A stretch of DNA of 10,834 nt from Candidatus Latescibacterota bacterium (GTDB taxonomy: Bacteria > Latescibacterota > MVCY01 > DTYK01). The stretch spans positions 1-10,834 of the forward strand of contig DTYK01000237.1 of NCBI GenBank assembly GCA_012961925.1, read 5' to 3'. The notes under the pieces were generated by a model. The model was not told the DNA's origin and searched no databases. It saw only the letters and a list, made by a program, of their open reading frames with translations. Positions 1 through 6,226 of the stretch are shown one piece after another (position 1 is the stretch's first letter; every line of letters starts with the position of its first letter). The translations under genes were made by a program, and so were the position numbers.

Positions 1-296
1 TAAGTAGAGAAAACCAGGCAGACACCAAGCCCCGTCTCTTTGTTCCCAAGGAAGGTTGCGGCCTCCATCACCGCATCCATCCCCCTGGACCTGTAGGAGT
101 CATGTAGAAATCTGTACAGGCGATGATCGATTGTATCGGCGAAAGAGGCCGTGAAAACCAGGAGAAGAGAGGCTGCTAACGGGATAAGCTTAAAGATAAA
201 TTGTACTCTGAAAGGCAGAACATGAACCTTGTCCTGAATCATCATGATCTTTCCGGGCTTCCTCAGGAACCGGGCTCTCCATCTACTTGCAGCCAA
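1..296 (-). CDS. PAP2-superfamily phosphatase, N-terminal fragment (runs off left edge)
   Basis: A minus-strand frame is open from 296 to the window edge, giving about 98 codons with no stop. The proposed TTG start at 296-294 sits five bases after a perfect AAGGAGG (308-302). An ATG at 245-243 is an alternative with a poorer SD. The N-terminus is basic, followed by a hydrophobic segment at about residues 37-53 ending in TASFAD, which is either a first membrane helix or a signal peptide. Next come a helix around RLYRFLHDSYRS and the segment MEAATFLGNKETG. This order (hydrophobic N-terminus, D-x-x-L/F helix, then a 'LG' segment before a second helix) is typical of PAP2 membrane phosphatases such as lipid phosphate or undecaprenyl pyrophosphate phosphatases. 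The catalytic motifs (KxxxxxxRP, PSGH, SRxxxxxHxxxD) would lie beyond the edge, so the family call rests on the N-terminus alone. Confidence 0.55.
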   Translation of the reverse strand, partial: MAASRWRARFLRKPGKIMMIQDKVHVLPFRVQFIFKLIPLAASLLLVFTASFADTIDHRLYRFLHDSYRSRGMDAVMEAATFLGNKETGLGVCLVFST

Positions 297-424
297 ACCA
301 ACCTCCTTATTTAAAGGACGGTAATCCCCCTGCGGTCTAAAATGACAGCTCTGGAAAAGTCTTTTAACCCAAAGAACACGAAGTTTAATTTTCCTCTGTA
401 AATCTCTTATTATCACCCCCGTGT

Positions 425-452
425 ACTCTATGGTCTTTCAGAGACCTGTCAA
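425..452 (-). promoter_or_regulatory. Candidate sigma-70-type promoter for the leftward PAP2-like gene
   Basis: On the minus strand, TTGACA (452-447) is followed after 16 bases by TAGAGT (430-425), which matches the -10 consensus at four of six positions. The spacer contains a small inverted repeat, GGTCT/AGACC with a 5-base loop (446-432), which could be an operator. The start of PAP2 translation lies about 130 bases downstream. The -35 is perfect and the -10 is weak. Confidence 0.4.
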
Positions 453-459
453 TGGAATG

Positions 460-488
460 TTGACAAGCTCAGTCTTTATACTTATATT
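460..488 (+). promoter_or_regulatory. Candidate strong sigma-70-type promoter reading rightward
   Basis: TTGACA (460-465) is followed after exactly 17 bases by TATATT (483-488), a perfect -35 and a five-of-six -10 at the ideal spacing. Transcription would start near 495, making a leader of about 150 bases to the ATG at 647 and about 400 bases to the M20 gene at 891. I saw no better promoter between here and 891, so this is the best candidate for driving the three-gene operon. Its -35 and the leftward -35 (447-452) form an inverted repeat separated by seven bases. Confidence 0.5.
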
Positions 489-581
489 TATCGGCAGTCA
501 AGGCTCTCCCGATAATATATGGCCGGACCGTTTAAAAATCAACCGAAATGTTCCTAACGAAGTTTTCGACCCCGGGGTGAA

Positions 582-638
582 TCCCTTGCAGAGGACAGAG
601 TTAAGTTATATTGTGATGCAAAGTCCTATCTGCAGGGA
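582..638 (+). promoter_or_regulatory. Leader hairpin that overlaps a Shine-Dalgarno sequence
   Basis: Bases 582-592 (TCCCTTGCAGA) pair with 629-638 (TCTGCAGGGA), leaving one bulged T. The stem continues as GGAC (593-596) with GTCC (623-626) across a two-base bulge. That gives about 14 base pairs closing a 26-base A/T-rich loop. The 3' strand contains the GGGA of the GGGAGG SD (635-640) that precedes the ATG at 647, so folding would hide that ribosome site. The pairing is seen directly; the regulatory role is inferred. I do not recognise it as a known riboswitch class. Confidence 0.4.
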
Positions 639-646
639 GGTACAAG

Positions 647-763
647 ATGGTTCAAAATAGGCGAAGTCTTCGGCTCACTCCCGGAGTTAATGCTTTAGCT
701 TTCATCCCGGGTAAGACGCGCCTCCGAGCCTGTAGATCGAGGAATGAAAGCCTGAAGACTTAG
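647..763 (+). CDS. Possible 38-residue leader peptide or gene remnant
   Basis: An ATG at 647 follows GGGAGG (635-640) at six bases. It opens a 38-codon frame starting MVQNRRSLRL and ending at TAG (761-763). The frame runs straight through the palindromic repeat at 683-767, so most of the peptide would be repeat-encoded. I do not recognise it. It may be a translated leader peptide between the promoter at 460-488 and the M20 gene, the start of a gene broken by repeat insertion, or chance. The good SD and upstream promoter are the only evidence for expression. Confidence 0.2.
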   Translation: MVQNRRSLRLTPGVNALAFIPGKTRLRACRSRNESLKT

Positions 764-767
764 CTCC
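683..767. repeat. Palindromic dispersed repeat, copy A
   Basis: The left arm at 683-708 (GGAGTTAATGCTTTAGC followed by TTTCATCCC) is the imperfect inverse of the right arm at 741-767 (GGAATGAAAGCC ... TTAGCTCC), around a loop of about 32 bases. Copy B (7930-8015) shares both arms and part of the loop (CC-GA-CCTG-AGATC pattern), which shows common descent. The element could form a long stem-loop in RNA or single-stranded DNA. It lies between the rightward promoter and the M20 start. Confidence 0.65.
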
Positions 768-774
768 GAGATAG

Positions 775-872
775 GCAGCGGTTTATCCGACGCCATCCCC
801 CTCCGCGCGAGACAAACATGCGTCCTACAACCAGGGGGTAGAATCGTAAGGCAACGGTTTACCCGCCGTCAT
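775..872. repeat. Imperfect direct repeat pair upstream of the M20 gene
   Basis: Bases 775-796 and 851-872 match at 18 of 22 positions; both contain CGGTTTA followed by a CCG-rich end. The starts are 76 bases apart, about seven helical turns, and the second copy ends 18 bases before the M20 ATG. They could be paired binding sites for an operon regulator or a decayed duplication. Otherwise I see no gene in 764-890. Confidence 0.3.
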
Positions 873-890
873 GATAACTGAGGTAGCCTG

Positions 891-2156
891 ATGAACGACC
901 ATAGACGCGATCGGCTCAGGGAGAGACTCGGGCCTATCTTTGAGACGGAAGGGGCCTCTATCATCTCCCTGCTCAAAGATCTGATATCCTTCTCCAGCCT
1001 TCCGGGCGAGGAGACCCCTGCCCTCGATTTCCTCTCTTCAGAGTTCAAGAAGCTGGACGTCCAGGTGGAGAAGATCCCCATATCCGGCCATATCAAGGAT
1101 GATCCCGACTATTCCCGGATTGAGAAGGAACTCGACTACTCTGGCAGGTTTAACCTCCTGGTTCGCCGTAAAGGGAAAGACCCCTCAGGGGGACGATCGA
1201 TCATCCTTCAATCACACATCGATGTGGTGGAGGCAAAGGGTTGGAAGGGGGCCTTCAGACCAAAAGTGGACCAAGGTGTGGTCCATGGACGAGGGGCCTG
1301 CGACGCCAAGGGCCAGGTGGTCACCCTCTACCTTGTTCTGGCGGCATTGGACATGTTGGGCCTCATGCTTAAGGGGGACCTGGATGTTCAGATCGTGATT
1401 GAGGAGGAGGTGGGCGGTAACGGTGCCCTTGCCCTCATACTTGATGGATACAGGGCCGATGGGGTAATAGTATTGGAAGGGACCAATCTCCAGGTACATC
1501 CTGCCAATCGTGGTGCCCTCTGGTTTAAGATCGGCATCCAGGGGAAACCGGTGCACATGGGCAGGAAACAGGAGGGGGTTAGCGCCATCGAAAAGGCTGT
1601 GAAGGTGATCGGAGCCCTTAGTGACTACGAGGTGCGCCTCTTAAAAGAAAGCCAGGGGTTTCGCCTCTTCGAGCGCTATCAGTACCCTGTGCAGCTCAAC
1701 ATCGGAGTTATAAGAGGGGGGGAATGGCCTTCAACCGTTCCTGAGAAGGTGATCATGAAAGGAGGGGTCGGGTTCCTGCCAAACAGGACAATGGACGAGA
1801 TTAAGGATGATTTGAAGCGAGTGTTCGAGGGCATTGAAGACGACTGGATAAGGAACCATCATACACTAAGCTTCGAAACTCTGCATAACGATGCCTACGA
1901 GATTCCCGCAGATCATCCCCTGGTCACGTGCCTCCATCAGGCTTGTTTGAAAGCTGGAATAGAATCGGAAGTCTTCGGCTGGAACGTGAGCTGTGACGCC
2001 CGCCTTTATGCAAAAAGGGGAGGCATGCCAACGGTGGTTTTCGGGCCGGGGGATATAGCCTGTGCCCATTCATCTCAGGAGCGAATAGAGGTAAAAGAGA
2101 TCCTGAATGCGGCGGAAGCCCTGGTCCTTTTCCTCATCGACTGGTGTGGGACGTGA
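891..2156 (+). CDS. M20-family metallo-deacylase (ArgE/DapE-like)
   Basis: This is probably a two-zinc amidohydrolase that removes an acyl group from an N-acyl amino acid or amine, or cleaves a short peptide. The 421 residues match the usual size for ArgE/DapE-type enzymes. Visible M20 residues are the H-x-D pair in SHIDVV (H109, D111), the bridging aspartate in GRGACDAKG (D138), the EEE-VGGNG block (likely base E172 and zinc ligand E173), E196 in LEGTN, and the C-terminal zinc-ligand histidine in CAHSSQE (H393). The dimerisation-domain histidine is in VHMG (H222). The ATG at 891 follows GAGG at seven bases. It is first of three co-directional genes, with 76 bases before the oxidoreductase. 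Length and GGNG motif fit the broad 'acetylornithine deacetylase/succinyl-diaminopimelate desuccinylase' group, but no other arg or dap gene is near, so I do not assign argE or dapE. The family call is firm; the substrate is unknown. Confidence 0.9.
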   Translation: MNDHRRDRLRERLGPIFETEGASIISLLKDLISFSSLPGEETPALDFLSSEFKKLDVQVEKIPISGHIKDDPDYSRIEKELDYSGRFNLLVRRKGKDPSGGRSIILQSHIDVVEAKGWKGAFRPKVDQGVVHGRGACDAKGQVVTLYLVLAALDMLGLMLKGDLDVQIVIEEEVGGNGALALILDGYRADGVIVLEGTNLQVHPANRGALWFKIGIQGKPVHMGRKQEGVSAIEKAVKVIGALSDYEVRLLKESQGFRLFERYQYPVQLNIGVIRGGEWPSTVPEKVIMKGGVGFLPNRTMDEIKDDLKRVFEGIEDDWIRNHHTLSFETLHNDAYEIPADHPLVTCLHQACLKAGIESEVFGWNVSCDARLYAKRGGMPTVVFGPGDIACAHSSQERIEVKEILNAAEALVLFLIDWCGT

Positions 2157-2232
2157 GAGCTCGAGCGGAAGGCGGTCTCGGCGAAGGCTTCGCGGGCAAA
2201 ATCAAAGACTTAGATAAGAGAGAGGGTATCAA

Positions 2233-3306
2233 ATGGTCCGATTGGGAGTAATTGGAACCGGGACATTCGGTGTGAATCACCTGAGGGCTTACAAACAGTT
2301 GGAGTACGAGGGTAAGGCATGTCTGGCGGCGGCGTCTGATCTTGATGAGGAGAGGCTTGCGCGGTTGAAAGACGACTTCGGGATGAATATTTACACCGAT
2401 TACAGGGAGATGCTCAAGAAAGAGGATCTGGACGGGGTGAGTGTTGTCACCCCTGACTTCCTGCACCGACGGATAGCTATAGATGTGCTGGAATCGGGCA
2501 GACATGTCCTTGTGGAGAAACCCCTGGATGTCACCGTTGAAGGCTGTCAGGAGATCATTCAGGCGGCTGAAAGGAACCGGCGGCTCTTACAGGTCGATTT
2601 CCACAAACGCTTCGATCCCTACCACATAGAGATCAGGAGGGCAGTTCTGGATGGCAAATTAGGGGACCCCTTGTACGGGTACGCCTACATGGAGGATCGC
2701 ATAGAGGTACCGAGGGACTGGTTTCCCCAGTGGGCACCTAAGAGTTCGCCCTCATGGTTCCTCGGGATCCATATGTATGACCTCATACGGTGGATCGTCG
2801 GAAGTGATGGTAAATCGGCCTTTGCCAGGGGACAGAAGAGGAAATTGATGGGTATGGGCATAGACACCTATGACAGCGTCCAGGCGCAGGTCACCTTTGA
2901 GAACGGGGCCGTGGTGAGCTTTCACACAAGCTGGATCCTCCCAGATCGATTTGAGTCTATAGTGAATCAGGGCATCCGGCTTATAGGCACTGAGGGCATA
3001 ATAGAGGTGGACTCCCAGAACCGGGGGGCGGAGGCGTGCTTCACCTCCGACAAGGGTATGAGGACTTATAATTCGAGTTTCCTCTTTGAGACCACAGACA
3101 GCAAAGGACGCAAAGTTTACGATGGCTATGGGATCAGAAGCATCCAGGACTTCGCCCACAACGTGATCTTCCTCAAAAGCGGTGGAACCATTGCCGAGCT
3201 TCGGAGGAGGGGATATATATCAGGGGAGGATGGGCTTCAAGCAACGAAGATAGCATTGGCGGTTGAAAAGAGCCTAGTGACAGGAGAGGAGGTTGAAATT
3301 GATTAA
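2233..3306 (+). CDS. Gfo/Idh/MocA-family NAD(P)-dependent oxidoreductase
   Basis: This cytoplasmic dehydrogenase probably acts on a sugar, inositol or amino-polyol-like substrate. The N-terminal Rossmann fold is clear: GVIGTGTFG at residues 5-13, VVTPDFLH at 71-78 and the family signature EKP at 95-97, whose lysine (K96) is catalytic in known members. The C-terminal alpha/beta domain contains GIHMYDLIRW with H180 and D183 as the expected active-site pair. The aspartate often found two residues before that glycine (D-x-G-x-H) is F176 here, which may mark a subfamily. At 357 residues it is of normal length. The ATG at 2233 follows GAGGG at six bases. The 3' end overlaps the aminotransferase start, which indicates translational coupling and a shared pathway. 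The 76-base gap before it contains a short palindrome (GCGAAG-G-CTTCGC, 2181-2193). The substrate cannot be deduced. Confidence 0.9.
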   Translation: MVRLGVIGTGTFGVNHLRAYKQLEYEGKACLAAASDLDEERLARLKDDFGMNIYTDYREMLKKEDLDGVSVVTPDFLHRRIAIDVLESGRHVLVEKPLDVTVEGCQEIIQAAERNRRLLQVDFHKRFDPYHIEIRRAVLDGKLGDPLYGYAYMEDRIEVPRDWFPQWAPKSSPSWFLGIHMYDLIRWIVGSDGKSAFARGQKRKLMGMGIDTYDSVQAQVTFENGAVVSFHTSWILPDRFESIVNQGIRLIGTEGIIEVDSQNRGAEACFTSDKGMRTYNSSFLFETTDSKGRKVYDGYGIRSIQDFAHNVIFLKSGGTIAELRRRGYISGEDGLQATKIALAVEKSLVTGEEVEID

Positions 3307-4621
3307 AATAGGGACAGACCTGCCCGGACCCAGTGCAGGGCGATATCTGGAAGCAGCGAAGAGGTATGAGCCGAGATCTATGAGCGATCAGGTCCCGCTG
3401 GTATGGAAGAGGGCCTGGAGATGTTATGTGGAGGACGTTGATGGGAATGTCTTCCTTGACTTCAGCTCAGGGGTGTTGGTAGCCAATGTGGGCCACTCCC
3501 ATCCTAAACTTGTTGAGGAGATAAGGGACCAGGCTGATAAGGTGATCAACTCTTATGACTTCGTTAACCAATACCGTCCTCTTCTGGCTCAGAAGTTGGT
3601 CGAGATCACACCTGGAAACCTGGACAAGGCCTTCATACTCACCACAGGTTCGGAGACCACGGAGGCCGCCATCAAACTTGCTCGCAGATATACGGGCAGA
3701 TATGAGGTGGTAGCCTTTCAGGGGGCATTTCACGGGAGGACTTACGGTGCTTTAAGCCTTGGAGGGAAACGCAGTGGGGCAGCCACTAAGGGGTTCGGTC
3801 CCTTTCTTCCCGGCGTGGTGCTCGCCCCTTTTGCCTTCTGTTATCGTTGTGTCTTTGACAAGGAGTATCCGGGATGTGGTACCTATTGTATAGACTACCT
3901 GGACTGGCTGGTGGAGACCGAAACCGAAGGCGACATCGCTGCCCTCATCACCGAGACCTATCAGGGCGGTGCGGGTTCCATCATTCCTCCAAAGGAATGG
4001 ATGCAGAAGTTAGAGGCATGGTGCAGGGAGAGGGAGATCCTGTTCATCGTGGATGAGGTTCAGGCCTCATTCGGCAGGACGGGGAAGATGTTCGGGTTCG
4101 AGCATTATGATGTAAGGCCGAACCTCTTATGTCTGGGAAAGGGCATAACCAGCACTGTCCCCCTTTCTGCCCTTGTGGGAGAGTCCCGCATAATGGATGT
4201 ACTCACGCCCGGTACAATGTCCAGTACCCATGGGGGCAATGCTTTCTGTTCACGGATAGCTCTGAAGAACATCGAGATTATTCAGGAGGAGGGTCTGGTG
4301 GAGAACGCCGCCCGGGTAGGTGGATTTATGATGCAGAGGCTGAAGGAGATGGAGGAGAGATATGAAGTTCTGGGGCAGGTAAGGGGGCTCGGGTTGGTGA
4401 TCGGCCTGGAGATTGTGAAGAGCAAGCGCACGAAGGAGCCCCATGTGGACCTGGCAAAGGAGATAGTGCTGCAGTGTTACCGGAAGGGCCTGCTGATGAT
4501 CGCCCCCATAGGCTTTTACGGGAATGTATTAAGGATCGCCCCGCCCCTTGTGATCACTGAAGAGGAGGCGGGAACGGGATTAGACGTTCTGGAGGAGGTC
4601 TTGAGGGAGTGTTCGGGGTAG
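3293..4621 (+). CDS. Class III PLP-dependent aminotransferase with four-cysteine insert
   Basis: The protein resembles 4-aminobutyrate/ornithine-type aminotransferases, which move an amino group from an omega-amino acid or amine to a keto acid. PLP contacts are visible: TTGSE (around 117-121, phosphate cradle), FHGRT (146-150), FIVDEVQ with D254 for the pyridine nitrogen, LGKGI with Schiff-base lysine K283, and STHGGN (311-316) from the partner subunit. A segment at 183-199 has cysteines spaced C-x2-C-x8-C-x3-C. The start is TTG: 3293 has AGGAG at six bases, while TTG at 3299 has a better AGGAGG at six bases and would remove two residues. Either way the gene overlaps the oxidoreductase by 8-14 bases, so the two are translationally coupled. 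At 440-442 residues it is full length. It closes the operon; a convergent gene begins 61 bases downstream. The amine substrate is unknown. Confidence 0.93.
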   Translation: MKLIKIGTDLPGPSAGRYLEAAKRYEPRSMSDQVPLVWKRAWRCYVEDVDGNVFLDFSSGVLVANVGHSHPKLVEEIRDQADKVINSYDFVNQYRPLLAQKLVEITPGNLDKAFILTTGSETTEAAIKLARRYTGRYEVVAFQGAFHGRTYGALSLGGKRSGAATKGFGPFLPGVVLAPFAFCYRCVFDKEYPGCGTYCIDYLDWLVETETEGDIAALITETYQGGAGSIIPPKEWMQKLEAWCREREILFIVDEVQASFGRTGKMFGFEHYDVRPNLLCLGKGITSTVPLSALVGESRIMDVLTPGTMSSTHGGNAFCSRIALKNIEIIQEEGLVENAARVGGFMMQRLKEMEERYEVLGQVRGLGLVIGLEIVKSKRTKEPHVDLAKEIVLQCYRKGLLMIAPIGFYGNVLRIAPPLVITEEEAGTGLDVLEEVLRECSG

Positions 4622-4682
4622 TTGTTATGATCCCTGCCTTCCTCAGTTTTTCGATAAGTCATTTTCTTCGTCGGGAAGGCCC

Positions 4683-5219
4683 CTACCTGCTCGACAACAG
4701 CAGTTTCTCCCGTACCTTCTTAAAGAATTCCCCTGCCAGGTCAGTGCGATAATCGGGATATGTCCAGTCCAAAGGTTTGAACTCCCCATGTCTATATCTC
4801 AACGTCACCTCAGCAAAGATACCCCTGCCAAGATAGATCCTGTGGTCATAGTTCTTCGTCGTCGCCAGAACAAGGTTTGCAAGTGAAAGATACCCGGGAT
4901 CTATGTTCACCCTTCTCCTCAACTCCCCACCGATCTTCTCCGCTAAATCCTCCTCCATCTTGATGGTAAGGATCTTCACTTCAGCAAGGCGATCCATCTC
5001 TATAAGACCTTCGAAACTGACGAACTGTTTGATCAGATCTGTTCCCATCTCCTTCTCATAGTACGAGGAGAAGTTAAATGGGAAGATCTCGCTCTGGTGG
5101 TCTATTGATCCAAACCTTTCCTTGAGGGCTATCTTTACCTGATCTATCCAGAATCGATCCCGGGCCATCAGTGCAGCGATCAACGCTACCGGACCCGGGC
5201 TGGTAATCTTACTCATCAC
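4683..5219 (-). CDS. DUF4416 family protein
   Basis: The 177-178 residue sequence matches my memory of the DUF4416 pattern, a family of about 180 residues without an established function. Recognisable conserved blocks are ALIAALMARDRF near the N-terminus, FPFNFSSYYEKEMG, FVSFEGLIEM, VNIDPGYLSL, VLATTKNYDHRIYLG, IFAEVTLRYRHG and WTYPDYR near the C-terminus. It has no signal peptide or membrane segment and should be cytoplasmic. The frame opens at GTG (5219) with an ATG directly after it (5216-5214); the SD is weak (AAAGAG overlapping the start region), so initiation efficiency is unclear. The start lies only 16 bases beyond a strong terminator that ends the sigma-factor transcript. It therefore depends either on readthrough or on a promoter hidden in the terminator region. 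It converges on the aminotransferase gene. Confidence 0.8.
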   Translation of the reverse strand: MMSKITSPGPVALIAALMARDRFWIDQVKIALKERFGSIDHQSEIFPFNFSSYYEKEMGTDLIKQFVSFEGLIEMDRLAEVKILTIKMEEDLAEKIGGELRRRVNIDPGYLSLANLVLATTKNYDHRIYLGRGIFAEVTLRYRHGEFKPLDWTYPDYRTDLAGEFFKKVREKLLLSSR

Positions 5220-5235
5220 TCTTTGTGTTTAGAAC

Positions 5236-5272
5236 AAAAAGCCGTGACCCGGCAAGCTTGTCACGGCTTTTT
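5236..5272 (-). terminator. Strong intrinsic terminator after the sigma-factor gene
   Basis: AAAAAGCCGTGAC (5236-5248) is the perfect inverse of GTCACGGCTTTTT (5260-5272), with an 11-base loop. This gives an 8-bp GC-rich stem extended by five A-T pairs, and a U-tract in either direction. It lies 16 bases past the sigma-factor stop on the minus strand and 16 bases before the DUF4416 start. The symmetry makes it bidirectional in principle. Confidence 0.9.
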
Positions 5273-5287
5273 GAATTTAAAATGTCC

Positions 5288-6145
5288 TTAATGTAAATAA
5301 GTCCTTAACGGACGGCTCCGTGAGGCATGTCTCAGCCTTCGGATCGCCTTCTCCTTTATCTGGCGAACCCTCTCCCTGGTCAGCCCAAACCTCTCTCCGA
5401 TCTCCTCCAGGGTGAGCGGCTGTTTGCCGTTTAACCCAAAATAGAGGGTTATCACCTCGGCCTCACGAGCATTAAGCGTCCCAAGGGCCTTCTCTATATC
5501 ATCCTTAAGGGCATCCTGCATCAGATCTTCATCGGGCGATGGCTGAAGGTCGTCCGACATCACGTCCAACAGTCGGTTGTCTTCATCCTCATTAAAGGGG
5601 GCATCCAAGGAGAGATGTCGACTGGATATCCTCAGGGTGTCCATCACCTCGTTCGCACTCATATCCAGCTCGTCAGCAATCTCATCAGGACTGGGTTCAC
5701 GGCCGAACTCCTGCTCAAGCTCTGAGGATACCTTTCCGATCTTGTGTAAGGCCCCCACCCTGTTAAGAGGAAGCCTGACAATCCTCGACTGCTCGGCCAG
5801 AGCCTGTAAGATCGCCTGCCTGATCCACCAGACCGCATAGGAGATGAACTTGTAACCCTTTGTCTCATCAAATCTCCTCGCCGCCTTGATCAGACCCAGA
5901 TTCCCCTCGCTGATCAGATCACTCAGCGATAATCCCTGATTCTGGTACTGCTTGGCAACACTCACCACAAACCGGAGATTTGCCCTGACCAGCTTTTCCA
6001 GGGCTTTCTCATCCCCAACCCTGATCCTCCTGGCCAGCTCGATCTCCTCCTCCGGCTTCAAAAGTTCTATCCTACCTATCTCCTGGAGGTACTGCTCCAG
6101 GGACCGATCTTCTTTTGTGTACGGCCTCTTGGTCAGACTTGCCAC
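5288..6145 (-). CDS. rpoD: RNA polymerase sigma-70 family factor, compact primary type (no region 1.1)
   Basis: This factor directs RNA polymerase to promoters, probably as the housekeeping sigma. Region 1.2 lies at about residues 14-47 (SLEQYLQEIGRIELL). Region 2 at about 53-123 holds LRFVVSVAKQYQNQGL, DLISEGNLGL and the -10 binding block ISYAVWWIRQAI. Region 3 is at about 124-200 and region 4.2 at about 244-272 has the helix-turn-helix LTLEEIGERFGLTRERVRQI. The protein has 285 residues with region 1.2 close to the N-terminus, so region 1.1 is absent; this is the usual form of the primary sigma in Bacteroidetes and other FCB bacteria. The start is GTG at 6145, eight bases after an AGGGGTGG stretch, and an in-frame TAA lies six codons upstream, so no longer form is possible. 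It ends in a strong terminator. It could also be a group 2 sigma, because only one sigma gene is in view. Confidence 0.93.
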   Translation of the reverse strand: MASLTKRPYTKEDRSLEQYLQEIGRIELLKPEEEIELARRIRVGDEKALEKLVRANLRFVVSVAKQYQNQGLSLSDLISEGNLGLIKAARRFDETKGYKFISYAVWWIRQAILQALAEQSRIVRLPLNRVGALHKIGKVSSELEQEFGREPSPDEIADELDMSANEVMDTLRISSRHLSLDAPFNEDEDNRLLDVMSDDLQPSPDEDLMQDALKDDIEKALGTLNAREAEVITLYFGLNGKQPLTLEEIGERFGLTRERVRQIKEKAIRRLRHASRSRPLRTYLH

Positions 6146-6226
6146 GTATGCACCACCCCTTTATTAGTTTCAAAATAGACCTACAGATACTCAATATATT
6201 AGCTTGATATGTTCGCCTCCATGTAC

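Larger units (their letters stand above)
297..646. other. Intergenic regulatory region without a convincing gene
   Basis: This stretch separates the divergent PAP2-like gene and the rightward leader. It holds the two opposed promoters (425-488), the inverted repeat formed by their -35 boxes (447-465) and the SD-masking hairpin (582-638). It is more A/T-rich than the flanking genes. A 79-codon frame at 421-660 has no SD and a low-complexity translation with no recognisable domain, so I do not call it. Confidence 0.5.

Noticed and set aside
421..660. 79-codon plus-strand frame beginning with GTG
   Set aside because: No SD precedes it, the promoter at 460-488 lies inside it, and the translation has no recognisable domain.
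891..4621. Ectoine degradation (DoeB-DoeD-like) reading of the operon
   Set aside because: DoeB belongs to the AspA/AstE-type family rather than M20, no DoeA-type hydrolase is present, and the dehydrogenase is of the wrong family.
4636..4680. GCCTTCC / GGAAGGC inverted repeat between the convergent genes as a terminator
   Set aside because: The stem has only seven pairs around a 31-base loop and no T run follows it; too weak to call.
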